DNA of 35,817 nt from a virus, in IMG/VR virus record IMGVR_UViG_3300042934_000215, positions 1 to 35,817 of that record; one strand, 5' to 3'. Shown one piece after another: positions 7,823-16,484 of the stretch. Every line of letters starts with the position of its first letter. Within the stretch, counting starts at the first letter, position 1. Both the position numbers and the translations under genes were made by a program. The notes under the pieces were generated by a model. It was not told the origin of the DNA. It saw nothing but the letters and a program-made list of their open reading frames with translations, and made no database searches.

Positions 7823-8710
7823 CTACACTCCTAAATATTTCGCACTGTAGTATATAGATACCTCTACACTGTTTATTCCGTCTGCTGCGTCATACCTAAA
7901 GACGTTGTCGCCTATTGCCAGCTGCATAAAAGTACTATCTACGTCTATGTATCTAAAGTAATCACTTGTAACCCCGCTACGTGTTAATGTCGCGCCCTTG
8001 CTGCCGTACTCTGTGTTTATTTCTATAACGTCGCCCGTCTGCATTGTGGCATTGATTTTAATATACTTTTGAGTATCTACGTTTAAAAGTACTGGATTAA
8101 CTACCGTTCCTAGCGCTGTAAATTTAATACGCATACCCGTTGATACGTCGCCAGCGTTATAGCAGTCCACTATTACGCTTTCCTCTCTATATCCAAAAAT
8201 CATACTTTCCGTGTTATCCTCTTCTATCTCACACGGAAACTCCCACGCAGCTACCCAGCTTGCTATATCTTCCTTTGTTTCCGCCTCTTCTCTCCAAAAC
8301 GGATTAAGGCAGCTCAAAGTAATATCAAACTCTAGTAGTACGTTTTTTCTGTAAAATTGCGGTGTACTGTCTACCCTGCAATCTATAATTCTCTTAAAAT
8401 CTCCAAATATGTAAGTAAGCGTACCTTGCAGCTCTGGATTAAGTATTTTAAGAGCTTGGCGGCGCAAGCTGTATGCCTGCGCCTTGTCTCTTGTGTTAAT
8501 CGCTCCTGTTATATCTATGTCTCTCGGTTCTATACGCTGCCCTATATATGTATCTCCATGCTGTCCCATACTGTTAGAGCTGTATATAGTGTTTTTTACG
8601 TCCGCTATCCCTGTTACGTCCTTGCTAACGTTGCAGTGATAGAGTTTATTAACGCCTAGCTCTAGGCTCTCGCCCCGCTCGTTAGTATAAATCAGTCTTT
8701 CATACTCCAT
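7823..8710 (-). CDS. Distal tail protein (Dit)
   Basis: A 295-residue protein of the siphovirus Dit family. The signature YERLIYTNERGESLELG start, IGQRIEPRDIDITGAI and the FYRKNVLLEFDITLSCLNPFWRE segment are characteristic. Dit forms the hexameric hub linking tail tube to the tip. It follows the tape measure, as usual. The ribosome site is weak, so translation may depend on coupling to the upstream gene. Confidence 0.88.
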   Translation of the reverse strand: MEYERLIYTNERGESLELGVNKLYHCNVSKDVTGIADVKNTIYSSNSMGQHGDTYIGQRIEPRDIDITGAINTRDKAQAYSLRRQALKILNPELQGTLTYIFGDFKRIIDCRVDSTPQFYRKNVLLEFDITLSCLNPFWREEAETKEDIASWVAAWEFPCEIEEDNTESMIFGYREESVIVDCYNAGDVSTGMRIKFTALGTVVNPVLLNVDTQKYIKINATMQTGDVIEINTEYGSKGATLTRSGVTSDYFRYIDVDSTFMQLAIGDNVFRYDAADGINSVEVSIYYSAKYLGV

Positions 8711-8713
8711 CTA

Positions 8714-11518
8714 TTACACCGTCCTTGCAATTAGTTTAAAGTTCTTGGCAGCCTCTTTCTGTTGTTTTGCGTAGTCTGTCTCATTAGCGTATATATACTG
8801 GTTAACCACAAGTCCGCCGCCTGCTGTAGTTCCGCCTGCGTTTCCTTTTGATTTACTAGAACTATTGCTATTTACATTTACTTTGCTCTCTACGTCAAAT
8901 TCGCTAGGTATTGCGCCCTCTATGTCTTTTGTTACATTTTCCATTTCATTCATAAAGCCAATGCCTAAACCTTTTGCCAGCCAGTATCCGTCCTCTTGTG
9001 TTTTTTTCGACGGCGACGCTATGCCAAAAAAGCTCTTAATAGAACTTAAGACACTGTCAGTAAACCCGCCTATTTTGTCTATAATCCAGTCTTTTACACT
9101 GCTTATCCCGTTCCAGATACCCTTTACTAAGTCGCTGCCTATCGTCGCCATGCTGTTAGGTAGATTTTTGAAAGTGTCGGTTATGCCTGTTACTACATTG
9201 TTCATACCCTCTACGGCTTTTGTTTTCATATTTGTGCCCCACTCCGCTACCTTTGTTACTGCTCCTACTATATTGTTCCATATTTTCGTAGGCAGTTCTT
9301 TTACAATGTTCGTAACACTTGTAACCATGGTGTTAATAACTTCTTTGGCTTTGGTCTGCATGTTAGTACCCCATTCAGCTACCTTGGTTACCGCGCTTAC
9401 AATGGCGTTCCATATCTTCGTAGGCAGTTCTTTTGCTACGGTTATAACATTCGTAACCATTGTGTTAATAACTTCCTTAGCCTTAGTCTGCATGTTAGTG
9501 CCCCATTCAGCTACCTTGGTTACCGCGCTTACAATGGCGTTCCATATCTTCATAGGCAGTTCTTTTGCTACGGTTATAATGTTTGTAACCATTGTGCTAA
9601 TAACTTCCTTGCCTTTTGCCTGCATATCCTTGCCCCACTCTGCTATTTTTGTAATAGCGTTTGTTATGGCTGCTGGCACTTTGCTAGGTAATGTCTTAAG
9701 CTCGTCTACAATTTTTGTTACTACATTTCCCATAGCCTCTACTGCTTTCGGTATCCCAGTAATAAGCCCGTTAACAATAGCTGCTATAATCTCTGGCACT
9801 GCCTTAACTAATAACGGTATAGCTGTTATAAGTCCCCCTATCAGAGCTACCATAATCTCGCCGCTGCTCTCAATTATAAGAGGTATGCCCTCTACTAATC
9901 CGTTAATGATTGCTGTAATTATCTCTGGTAATTTTTCTATAATTACTGGTATAGCCTCAATAAGTCCCTCTGCTAGTCCAGTAATAAGTTGTACCGCTCC
10001 CTCGATAAGCATTGGTATATTATCTACTAAAGTCTCGACTATAAATAGCATGAGTTCTACTATTTGCGGTATTAATTCTGGTAGTGCCTCGGCTATTCCC
10101 TGCGCTAAACTTGTAACCAGCTGTACTGCACCCTCTACTATGGTCGGTAGCATGTCTATAAGTCCTTGTACTAAGCTGTTGATAATCTTTATTGCAGCGT
10201 CTATAATCGTCGGTAAATTCTCACTTAAGCCGTCTACTAGGCTCGTTATCATGTTTACGCCCATGTCTACGAACTCTGGTAGCTTTTCTGCTATGAGATT
10301 AACCACGCTGCTAAGTGTTTCCCCTATAACAGTAGACATAGCGCCCATGTCTCCGTTAGCATCTTGTATACCTTTGCTAAAATCTCCTAGTATACTAACG
10401 CCCTCGCCTGCCAGAGTATCCAAAAACGGTAGCGCTATTGACGCTGCCGCCGTTTTAAGTCCGCCCATTCCTGCTTTTAGCTGCTGTACTTTATCGTCAA
10501 AAGCTCCCAGCGCGTCTATAGTACCGCCGCTCATTACTGCGCCCATAGCTACTGCCTCGTCGCCGTAACTCTTAAACGTTTCGCTACCAGCCTCTATAAC
10601 AGTTCTAAGGTCTTTGCTGCTCTTTCCTAACAAGTCCTGCGCTAGTGCGTCTCTTTCCGTCTCGTCTGTAATTCCTTTTAATGCGTCTATGGTTTCCCAG
10701 TATACTGTTTCACTGTCCCTAAAGCTGCCGTCACTATTCTTTAAAGTAACCCCCAGCTTTTCGTATCCCGCTGCCATTGTAGCGTTTCCGCCTGCTGCGT
10801 CTGCCATGGTCTGCTTTTGCTTTTCCATGGTTTTCGTTAATGTTTCCATGTCGCCATCTACAAAATTAAGCGCGTACTTATATTTCTGTAGGTTATCTGT
10901 AGATATGCCTGTATTAACCGACATAGTGCCTAAGTCGTCCGCCGTCGCTGCTGCATCTACGGTTAATTTTGTAAGCCCCGCTGCTGCGCCTACCGCTGCT
11001 ACGCCCATAGCTGCTACGCCTTTTGCTATAGCCCCGCCTATACTTCCCATGACGCTACCCAGCTTTTCAAATTTCCCCGTAGCTGTTGTAGCCTGTTCTC
11101 CGCTGTCCTTAACCTCGTCGCCCATGCCGTCTGCTGCTTTTTCTGCTGCCGTTAGCTCTGTAGTTGTTTTCTTAAGTTCTGCGCCTGTATTAACTAGGGC
11201 TGTCTTTTGGTAGTTTAGATTAGTTTCCAGCTTTTTAGCTGCCTCGCTGTTTTCTCCTGTTTCTTTTCTACAGCTCTCTAATGCTTTCTGCGTCTCTTCT
11301 ACCTTTTTCTTTTGTTCGTCGTATACCTTTTCTAGTGTGCTTTGCTTAGCTTTTAAAGTATCTACGCTAGCGCCGTTATTTTTGTATTCTGCTGTTACAA
11401 GTTTCATTTCAGAGTTAAGTACCTTAAGCTCGCTATTAATCTCCTTGCAGGCAGCTTTATACTGCGCCTCGCCATCAAAACTAAGTTTGGTTTTTATATT
11501 ATTTGCTTGGTCTGCCAT
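8714..11518 (-). CDS. Tape measure protein
   Basis: A 934-residue protein that sets tail length. It has an N-terminal coiled coil (1 to about 150), a glycine/alanine-rich hydrophobic patch (about 150-190), a long central series of about 22-residue hydrophobic repeats of the type LPxIIxxxxxLxxGL, then four 44-residue repeats beginning K(I/V)AEWG. The C-terminus is soluble (IGGFTDSVLSSIKSFFGIASPSK). It starts 3 bases after the frameshift product stop, with GGGGG as ribosome site. The long plus-strand frame opposite it is a shadow caused by this composition. Confidence 0.95.
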   Translation of the reverse strand: MADQANNIKTKLSFDGEAQYKAACKEINSELKVLNSEMKLVTAEYKNNGASVDTLKAKQSTLEKVYDEQKKKVEETQKALESCRKETGENSEAAKKLETNLNYQKTALVNTGAELKKTTTELTAAEKAADGMGDEVKDSGEQATTATGKFEKLGSVMGSIGGAIAKGVAAMGVAAVGAAAGLTKLTVDAAATADDLGTMSVNTGISTDNLQKYKYALNFVDGDMETLTKTMEKQKQTMADAAGGNATMAAGYEKLGVTLKNSDGSFRDSETVYWETIDALKGITDETERDALAQDLLGKSSKDLRTVIEAGSETFKSYGDEAVAMGAVMSGGTIDALGAFDDKVQQLKAGMGGLKTAAASIALPFLDTLAGEGVSILGDFSKGIQDANGDMGAMSTVIGETLSSVVNLIAEKLPEFVDMGVNMITSLVDGLSENLPTIIDAAIKIINSLVQGLIDMLPTIVEGAVQLVTSLAQGIAEALPELIPQIVELMLFIVETLVDNIPMLIEGAVQLITGLAEGLIEAIPVIIEKLPEIITAIINGLVEGIPLIIESSGEIMVALIGGLITAIPLLVKAVPEIIAAIVNGLITGIPKAVEAMGNVVTKIVDELKTLPSKVPAAITNAITKIAEWGKDMQAKGKEVISTMVTNIITVAKELPMKIWNAIVSAVTKVAEWGTNMQTKAKEVINTMVTNVITVAKELPTKIWNAIVSAVTKVAEWGTNMQTKAKEVINTMVTSVTNIVKELPTKIWNNIVGAVTKVAEWGTNMKTKAVEGMNNVVTGITDTFKNLPNSMATIGSDLVKGIWNGISSVKDWIIDKIGGFTDSVLSSIKSFFGIASPSKKTQEDGYWLAKGLGIGFMNEMENVTKDIEGAIPSEFDVESKVNVNSNSSSKSKGNAGGTTAGGGLVVNQYIYANETDYAKQQKEAAKNFKLIARTV
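9230..9660 (-). repeat. Tandem 132-bp repeats in the tape measure gene
   Basis: The DNA encoding KVAEWGTNMQTKAKEVINTM repeats with a period of 132 bp (44 codons); for example ACCTTGGTTACCGCGC recurs at 9381 and 9513 on the plus strand. Two central copies are nearly identical in DNA and the outer ones have diverged. Changes in copy number here would change tail length. Confidence 0.85.
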
Positions 11519-11521
11519 CTG

Positions 11522-11737
11522 CTAAAAACCCCCTAACGCTACGTCTATGTCGTCTGGCTCTTGTGTTGTCGATTGGCTGCTTTGTCTAAACTGCTGCGGG
11601 TTATACTCTTTATGGTACTTAAATAGCTTTGTAATCTGGTACGGCGTTTTGTGCCATGCCTCGCGCTCTGTAAATCTAAGCATTGTAACGGCTATATATA
11701 GCAGGCGCGCGGTGTCTAGCTTTCCTGCGCGCCCCCC
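11522..11737 (-). CDS. Frameshift extension of the tail chaperone (gpT-like part)
   Basis: Reading -1 from the slippery site gives an open frame with no start of its own: RAGKLDTARLLYIAVTM, then LRFTEREAWHKTPYQITK and a final DDIDVALGGF. FTEREAWHKTP resembles the typical second half of gpGT-type tail assembly chaperones. The fused product from 12114 would be about 197 residues, against 132 for the unshifted one. It ends 3 bases before the tape measure ATG. Such long forms recruit the tape measure during tail assembly. Confidence 0.85.
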   Translation of the reverse strand, partial: GGRAGKLDTARLLYIAVTMLRFTEREAWHKTPYQITKLFKYHKEYNPQQFRQSSQSTTQEPDDIDVALGGF

Positions 11738-12114
11738 GCGTTTCCCTCTTTGTCTGTATCCTCTTCGTTGTCCTCTTCGGTTTCTTCTCTCTCTTCTCCG
11801 CCGTTAGCACCTACCGCAAAAGCAGCAAATATAGCACGCTGTATTTCGTTCATGTTGCCAGTGTGTACCATTCTGCCTACTTGCTGCTCTGTTAGTTCTG
11901 CCTCTCCCTCGTCTAATCCCTCATTGATAAGCATTGTAAGTAACCACTTAAGGTCTTTTATCATGGTAGGGCTGCTGCTATCAAAAACTACGTCCAGCTT
12001 GTCGTATCCGCCGAATTTGTCTTGAATTGCGTCAAGGGCATTAAGGCTAAATAGTAAGTGGTAGTCTTTTCCGTTTAAATTTACTGGGTATCTCCCGTCT
12101 TTAATTGCACTCAT
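11716..12114 (-). CDS. Tail assembly chaperone (gpG-like)
   Basis: A 132-residue protein: a globular N-terminus (KDGRYPVNLNGKDYHLLFSL, DAIQDKFGGYDKLD), then helices, and an acidic low-complexity tail (EEREETEEDNEEDTDKEG) before the slippery site. This is the shape of short-form tail chaperones encoded between major tail protein and tape measure. The start codon has no SD directly in front; the nearest SD lies upstream of a hairpin at 12126-12153. Confidence 0.88.
   Translation of the reverse strand: MSAIKDGRYPVNLNGKDYHLLFSLNALDAIQDKFGGYDKLDVVFDSSSPTMIKDLKWLLTMLINEGLDEGEAELTEQQVGRMVHTGNMNEIQRAIFAAFAVGANGGEEREETEEDNEEDTDKEGNAGGAQES
11731..11737 (-). other. Programmed -1 frameshift slippery site GGGGGGC
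   Basis: The heptamer is read G-GGG-GGC in the chaperone frame, 12 codons or fewer before its stop, matching X-XXY-YYZ. Slipping back one base opens the gpT-like extension. The site and its position are as in other siphovirus tail chaperones. Confidence 0.85.
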
Positions 12115-12125
12115 GTTAAAAATTA

Positions 12126-12153
12126 AGAGGCGTAGCCGTTAAGCTACGCCTCT
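12126..12153 (-). terminator. Strong hairpin between major tail protein and chaperone
   Basis: AGAGGCGTAGC pairs perfectly with GCTACGCCTCT around a 6-base loop. On the minus strand TTAATTTTTAAC follows. It could be a partial terminator lowering expression after the abundant major tail protein. The only good SD (GGAAAGGAG) lies before it and the chaperone ATG after it, so it may also control translation. Confidence 0.7.
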
Positions 12154-12171
12154 ATTCTCCTTTCCTCATTC

Positions 12172-12726
12172 TTAAGCTGCTGGTGTATAAGTTTTAACTG
12201 CTGTATACCATGCCTGCGCTGTTGCGCTTGTTTCAAGTCCTACAAAGTCTGCTTTCCACTTTCCAGTACCTAAAGTCTTATAGAAAGTTCCCTCTATTTC
12301 TGGTGTCTGGAAATTGATACTTTCGCCCTTTGTCTGATACTTTTCTGCTGGGTTCTTAAACTGTACTTTTTGCAGCCATACATAGCGGTATTTTCCGCCA
12401 GTCTTTCTCGCTCTAAATCCAATAGCTACAAAAGGTGGCTCGTCGTCTGCGCCAGCCCAAACTACTTGGTTTGTGTCTACCGTCTGCCCTAATACTGCTG
12501 CCAGTACTGTAGGCTCTAAGTCTTTTACTCCCAGCTTAATAGTTCCTTTTGTAAATTGCTTTACACTCTCACTTACTGCGTCGTCTGCATAAAGCGTGCC
12601 CTCTGCTGTTGTCACTGATAAATCGCAGCTAATAACCTCTGCCATTTTAACTGGCGTTCCGTATGTTTCTACGCCGTCTGTAATCGTAATCAGAGCGTAG
12701 TATAAATCTCTTAATCCTAAAGTCAT
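12172..12726 (-). CDS. Major tail protein (phi13 family)
   Basis: A 184-residue tail-tube protein. TLGLRDLYYALITIT, an ADDAVSESVKQFTKGTIKLGVKDL segment and IGFRARKTGGKYRYVWLQKVQF match the phi13-type major tail protein family. The start is the ATG at 12726, 8 bases after AAAGGAG; an in-frame GTG at 12735 lies inside that SD and is unlikely. It is followed by a strong hairpin, consistent with high expression. Confidence 0.9.
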   Translation of the reverse strand: MTLGLRDLYYALITITDGVETYGTPVKMAEVISCDLSVTTAEGTLYADDAVSESVKQFTKGTIKLGVKDLEPTVLAAVLGQTVDTNQVVWAGADDEPPFVAIGFRARKTGGKYRYVWLQKVQFKNPAEKYQTKGESINFQTPEIEGTFYKTLGTGKWKADFVGLETSATAQAWYTAVKTYTPAA

Positions 12727-12731
12727 GCTTT

Positions 12732-13058
12732 TCACTCCTTTAATAGTTGTATTGTTATAGGCACTACCCAGTACCCCGTATCAGTTTCGTAGCTTTCGCC
12801 ATCTGTGCTGTTGATGTAATAGCCTGCGGCTTTTAGCTTTTCTAATATCTTTTGTAACGTTTCCTCGTAATCTCCTTTGCACATAAGCGTTACTCGGTAT
12901 GTTTCTTTTTGTTCCTGTGCTGTATCGTCTGCGCTAACTGCCGTAGTACCTAACACTCTCTGGTAGGTGCAGTAGCGCTTAGGCTTTGTCTTGCCTGTGT
13001 ATATATAGCGTTCTGCTGGTAGCCCAGCACTTGTTATAACTTCCTGTAGTGTCGCCAT
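12732..13058 (-). CDS. Tail terminator / completion protein
   Basis: A 108-residue protein with ATLQEVITSAGLPAERYIYTG, a CTYQRV segment and YRVTLMCKGDYEETLQKILEKL. Size, order (after the HK97 gp10-like gene, before the major tail protein) and the alpha/beta pattern fit the tail terminator family (gpU/gp17-like). Start supported by AAAGGGG. Confidence 0.72.
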   Translation of the reverse strand: MATLQEVITSAGLPAERYIYTGKTKPKRYCTYQRVLGTTAVSADDTAQEQKETYRVTLMCKGDYEETLQKILEKLKAAGYYINSTDGESYETDTGYWVVPITIQLLKE

Positions 13059-13070
13059 GCCTGCCCCTTT

Positions 13071-13553
13071 CTACCAAAGTCCGTACTCTTTGCCTGTAGC
13101 CTGCCATATCTCATAGGCTGCACTGTATGCTTTTTCGTGTACTTTTTCGTTTGCCGTTGTTAACCACGGCTGCGCTGGTATGCTGCTAGTTCCGTTTTCA
13201 AAAATAAAACCGATAGTAGCATATCTAACTTTTTGACCGCCAGACTTACCGCCCAGCTTTTTACCTTTTCTTTTAGCTCCTGTTCCGTAGTCGCTCGTGT
13301 GCGGCGCTCTTCCCTCTGGTACTATTTCAACGCAATAAGCTGTATCCTCTAGCTTTATTTCTCCTGCTTTAATGCTGTTCATAAAGCCGCCGCTATCCTT
13401 AAGCCCTAGCGCTGCTATCTGGTCTTTTTGTGCCTGCGTGTATATTTCTGCCTCTGTTTTTAGCATCTTCTTTACTGTCTCTGTGGCAGCCTCTTCTTGC
13501 CTCATAAAGGCACTGGCTAGCTCTTCTAGCCCCTCTGTGTTAAACTCTCCCAT
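13071..13553 (-). CDS. HK97 gp10-like tail completion protein
   Basis: A 160-residue protein with an amphipathic N-terminal helix (LEELASAFMRQEEAATETVKKM), a SGGFMNSI segment, and a final FIFENGTSSIPAQPWLTTANEK. The GTSSIPAQPWL region is a hallmark of the HK97-gp10 family acting at the head-tail interface. It lies between the head-closure and tail terminator genes. Confidence 0.85.
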   Translation of the reverse strand: MGEFNTEGLEELASAFMRQEEAATETVKKMLKTEAEIYTQAQKDQIAALGLKDSGGFMNSIKAGEIKLEDTAYCVEIVPEGRAPHTSDYGTGAKRKGKKLGGKSGGQKVRYATIGFIFENGTSSIPAQPWLTTANEKVHEKAYSAAYEIWQATGKEYGLW

Positions 13554-13555
13554 AG

Positions 13556-13912
13556 CTATACCCCGCTTTCTTCGGTCGTTTCTTCCTCTTCGGTAGCTTT
13601 CTCCCTTAAATCGCTTAGTGTTAGTTCTATGGTGTCGTCGTCTATTTCGTATGTCTTTAAAATGCTATAACGTTTTCCCTCTAACTCTGCCAGTACCTCG
13701 CCGTTATAGTCTACTGTATGTACTTCACACTTAAAACTAACGGTTATGCCTGCCTGCTGGCTCTTAAAGTATTCGTTATAACCTACAGACTTTTTATTAC
13801 AGAATACAGTAACCGTAGCCTCGCTTTTGGCATTAGGGATACCGTTATTATTAACCCGCTCGGTTGGTTCTGTTTCTGTTATTAGTGTTATCTCATGCGC
13901 CCACTCTGCCAT
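13556..13912 (-). CDS. Head closure / head-tail adaptor protein
   Basis: A 118-residue beta-rich protein (WAHEITLITETEP, KSVGYNEYFKSQQAGI, LEGKRYSILKTYEID) resembling the SPP1 gp16-type head-tail joining family, which seals the portal and docks the tail. The ATG at 13912 overlaps the previous stop region; a longer frame would begin with a poorly placed TTG at 13966. The acidic tail EEEETTEESGV is low complexity. Confidence 0.78.
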   Translation of the reverse strand: MAEWAHEITLITETEPTERVNNNGIPNAKSEATVTVFCNKKSVGYNEYFKSQQAGITVSFKCEVHTVDYNGEVLAELEGKRYSILKTYEIDDDTIELTLSDLREKATEEEETTEESGV

Positions 13913-13913
13913 A

Positions 13914-14228
13914 TTAAATAGTCCCCGTGGTGTCCGTTTCGGACACTGTGTTATATTCGCTGTCAAGGCTTAGCGACATTTTTTGCAAGTCGTACGACTG
14001 CCTGTATTGTTCTGCTTTTCCATTAAAATTAAAATCGGCTCTACAAAACAACTTTATAGCCCTAATTATAAGCGCGTCTGCCTCTTCAATCTTTATAACT
14101 CCTGCTGCCTTTAAATCCAGCTTACACGCCTCTATACTGTCGCTAATATCCGTGGTTATTTTTTCGCTTGTGCTGCTGATGCGCAGCGCGTCTCTTATTT
14201 TTGTAACTAATTCTTCACTAACTGCCAT
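13914..14228 (-). CDS. Head-tail connector (gp6-like)
   Basis: A 104-residue helical protein (ELVTKIRDALRI, DSIEACKLDLKAAGV, ALIIRAIKLFCRADF) of the DNA-packaging/connector gp6-like family that sits under the portal. The ATG at 14228 is preceded by AAAGGTG; an in-frame GTG at 14237 is less likely. Its C-terminus, VSETDTTGTI, contains a coding palindrome found also at the end of ParB. Confidence 0.82.
   Translation of the reverse strand: MAVSEELVTKIRDALRISSTSEKITTDISDSIEACKLDLKAAGVIKIEEADALIIRAIKLFCRADFNFNGKAEQYRQSYDLQKMSLSLDSEYNTVSETDTTGTI
13930..13946. repeat. 17-bp palindrome, copy 1
   Basis: GTGTCCGAAACGGACAC has two perfect 7-bp arms around AAA and encodes V-S-E-T-D in the connector. 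The identical 17-mer occurs in the same frame near the 3' end of parB (22656-22672). Confidence 0.9.
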
Positions 14229-14249
14229 AGCCCACACCTTTCATTAAAA

Positions 14250-14279
14250 CAAGCGGGCTATATTTCTATAACCCGCTTG
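14250..14279 (-). terminator. Hairpin between capsid decoration gene and connector
   Basis: CAAGCGGG pairs with CCCGCTTG, with an inner TATA/TATA pairing, followed on the minus strand by TTTT. It can act as a partial terminator or RNA-processing site that separates high expression of the capsid genes from the low-copy connector genes. Confidence 0.65.
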
Positions 14280-14282
14280 CAA

Positions 14283-14591
14283 TCATTTTACTAGCATAAG
14301 CCCTTTAAGCTGCGCTGCTCTTGCTGCATCTGCTGTAAAAGTTTCTCCTATTTCTACAATTCGATTAAATCTTAAATCGTTGTAGGTTTGAATTACTGTT
14401 ACGCTTACCTCGCCGCCCGTAGCTGCTTTATTCTCCGCCGTTTCTTTCTGTTCTGCTGCCGCTGCTGCGTTATCAGTTGTTTCCTGCTTAACTTCTGGCT
14501 CTGGTGTCACGGCTGCATTTTCAACGGTTTCTTTTGTTACTACTGTTTTTGGTGCTGCTGTCTTTGTTGCTGCTGCCTTTTTAGCTGCCAT
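14283..14591 (-). CDS. Ala/Lys-rich protein downstream of the capsid gene
   Basis: A 102-residue protein with a low-complexity Ala-, Lys-, Thr- and Glu-rich N-terminal 60 residues and a folded C-terminal 40 residues (VTVIQTYNDLRFNRIVEIGETF, ARAAQLKGLMLVK). The C-terminal part resembles small proteins commonly encoded just after HK97 capsid genes in Firmicute phages. It may be a head-decoration or head-fibre protein. The role is not established; SD GGGGG is present. Confidence 0.65.
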   Translation of the reverse strand: MAAKKAAATKTAAPKTVVTKETVENAAVTPEPEVKQETTDNAAAAAEQKETAENKAATGGEVSVTVIQTYNDLRFNRIVEIGETFTADAARAAQLKGLMLVK

Positions 14592-14612
14592 TTCTTATGC
14601 CCCCTTTGTTAA

Positions 14613-15851
14613 TTACACGCTAGCAACTTTTTTAAGAGTTACTAAGCTGTTCTTATCTACTACTTTACCGTCGGCTAGCATGATGCCTTTCGTTACCATG
14701 TCGTCTGTGTCGTTGTCCTCGTATTTCTTAACACCCATAGCGTAGTTAGTGTTAAGTACGTAGTCTTTGAAGTTGAAAAGGAAACCGAAAACGGTATCTA
14801 CAGCCGCAGCACTAAAGCTCGTTACATAGTCGCATACGTTTACTGGTCTGCCTAATAATGTGTACTCTGGCTTTCCTGCAATTCCATAGTTAACGCGTCC
14901 TATCGGCTGTCCGTTGGTATCTGTTAAGCCGTAGTACTGCATAAACGACTTTTTAGACATGCACCACTCTGCGCCTTTTTCGTAGGCTACTGGCAGTGCT
15001 GCCTCTGCGTTAATAAGGTCTACATATGCTGGCTTTGCTGTACTTACTACTTGCCCGTCCGCTGGTGTCTCTGCGATAATTCCTTTAGGTTGTCCTACGC
15101 CAGTACCGCTAATAATAGCCTGCTCTAATGCTTTTGTCATAGCCTCTACGATATTGTTAATTAAGAGGCTTTCAAAAGCACTTATAGCCATTGTGTCTAC
15201 TTCTAAAGATACAGCTACAGCACAACGTAACTTATGATATGCAAAAGTAATCATGCCATCTTTAGTTATTGTGTTTTTCTGCTTGTCACTGGTAGCACCC
15301 TCGTTAACCCATGTAGCAGTAGGTTTTACTGTGGATACTGGAATAGCTAAGCCGCCCTTATAAGCTGTTCTTGTAACCTTTGCCAAAATCATTCCAGTGC
15401 TTTCTAACTTCTGTACAATCTGGTTAAGCACTGTAGTAGGAATTGTAGCGCCTACGTCTGTTGTAGTTCCGATAGCGTCCGCGCGGTATTCTGCTGGTAT
15501 TTTAGTCCCTCTGCATACATACTGCATAAATGCTTTTCTGTATGCCATTGTGCCTAGTGGTTCTGCTGCGTCCCCCGCTGCGTCGCTACCGTCTGCACCT
15601 TTAAAACTTCTAAGTACTGTAGGCTGCACTGGGTTTCCGTTATCGTCTGCTACTGCTCCGCCTGCTGCGATTGTTGCTAATAATGCTGTACGCTTTTCTG
15701 CGCTTGCATCTAGCCTGTTTCTTTCTTCCTGTAGCTCGCCTACTTCTTTCTCTAATGCGGTAAGCTCCGCCTCTTTCATGTCTGCCCCTCTGGTGTCTAA
15801 TTCTGTTTTGATTGCGGCTAATCTAGCCTCGATTTCTTTACGTCTGTTCAT
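14613..15851 (-). CDS. HK97-family major capsid protein
   Basis: A 412-residue precursor. Residues 1 to about 90 form a charged coiled-coil delta domain (LAAIKTELDTRG, LEKEVGELQEERNRL) that acts as scaffold and is removed by the prohead protease. The HK97 fold follows: IPTTVLNQIVQKLESTGMILAKV, VSTVKPTATWVNEGA, ALEQAIISGTGVGQPKGII and the C-terminal LGRPVNVCDYV. It forms the icosahedral shell. Start has a strong AAAGGAG. Confidence 0.95.
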   Translation of the reverse strand: MNRRKEIEARLAAIKTELDTRGADMKEAELTALEKEVGELQEERNRLDASAEKRTALLATIAAGGAVADDNGNPVQPTVLRSFKGADGSDAAGDAAEPLGTMAYRKAFMQYVCRGTKIPAEYRADAIGTTTDVGATIPTTVLNQIVQKLESTGMILAKVTRTAYKGGLAIPVSTVKPTATWVNEGATSDKQKNTITKDGMITFAYHKLRCAVAVSLEVDTMAISAFESLLINNIVEAMTKALEQAIISGTGVGQPKGIIAETPADGQVVSTAKPAYVDLINAEAALPVAYEKGAEWCMSKKSFMQYYGLTDTNGQPIGRVNYGIAGKPEYTLLGRPVNVCDYVTSFSAAAVDTVFGFLFNFKDYVLNTNYAMGVKKYEDNDTDDMVTKGIMLADGKVVDKNSLVTLKKVASV

Positions 15852-15887
15852 ACGTTGTAATCTCCTTTGCTTTTCAAATTATTATTT

Positions 15888-16484
15888 TTATAATGCTGCT
15901 CTAATCTTTAGTAATGTAGCACGCCTTTCTAACAACTCCTGCCGTTCCGCGTCGTAACTCCTACTTGCGTAGCTGCGTGCCGATATGTCAGTATCGTTAT
16001 TAGCTGGTATGCTAACTGCTGATACGTCATATACTTTCTTGATTTTTAAAATTGTTCTCGTGTGCGTGTCTCTGTCGTAGCTATCCTCTGCTACTGTAAA
16101 AGCCCATGACATTTTAGTAATCATTCCTGCGGCTATATCTTGGTATAGCCCTTTTGCTAGGTCTGTTTTTCCTAGGTCTGCTGCTACCAGTAACCCTCTA
16201 TGGTCTGGTATCAGTATTAGCGTTTTATTTGACTGTCTGGCAAACACCCTGCCCTCATGGTCGTACTGCATTATAACGTCTTTCATGTCTGCGCCGTCTA
16301 ATGCGTGGCTGTCTATTCTTTCGTAATACTTTGTGCCGTCGTCAAATTCCCATAATACGTAAGGCTTGTCAAATGTTGTAGCGTATCCCTCTACGTAGTA
16401 CTCCGTGTCTATACGCTTAGCTGCATCTACTGCCGACAACGGCGCTGCTAATGTTCTATACTCTCTGTCTTTACAAAGTGGCAA
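15888..16484 (-). CDS. HK97-family prohead protease
   Basis: A 198-residue serine protease (U35/HK97 type). YYVEGYATTFDKPY starts the fold, the catalytic His is in MQYDHEGRVFAR (about H76), the Ser in KMSWAFTV (about S126), and KKVYDVSAVSIPAN supplies the acidic third residue region. It cleaves the capsid delta domain during maturation. The start is TTG at 16484, 7 bases after AAAGAGGG; no nearer ATG fits. Confidence 0.9.
   Translation of the reverse strand: MPLCKDREYRTLAAPLSAVDAAKRIDTEYYVEGYATTFDKPYVLWEFDDGTKYYERIDSHALDGADMKDVIMQYDHEGRVFARQSNKTLILIPDHRGLLVAADLGKTDLAKGLYQDIAAGMITKMSWAFTVAEDSYDRDTHTRTILKIKKVYDVSAVSIPANNDTDISARSYASRSYDAERQELLERRATLLKIRAAL

Noticed and set aside
8865-10568. 567-residue open frame on the plus strand
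   Set aside because: It is antisense to the tape measure gene, low in complexity and a by-product of its hydrophobic repeats; no ribosome site or neighbours on that strand.
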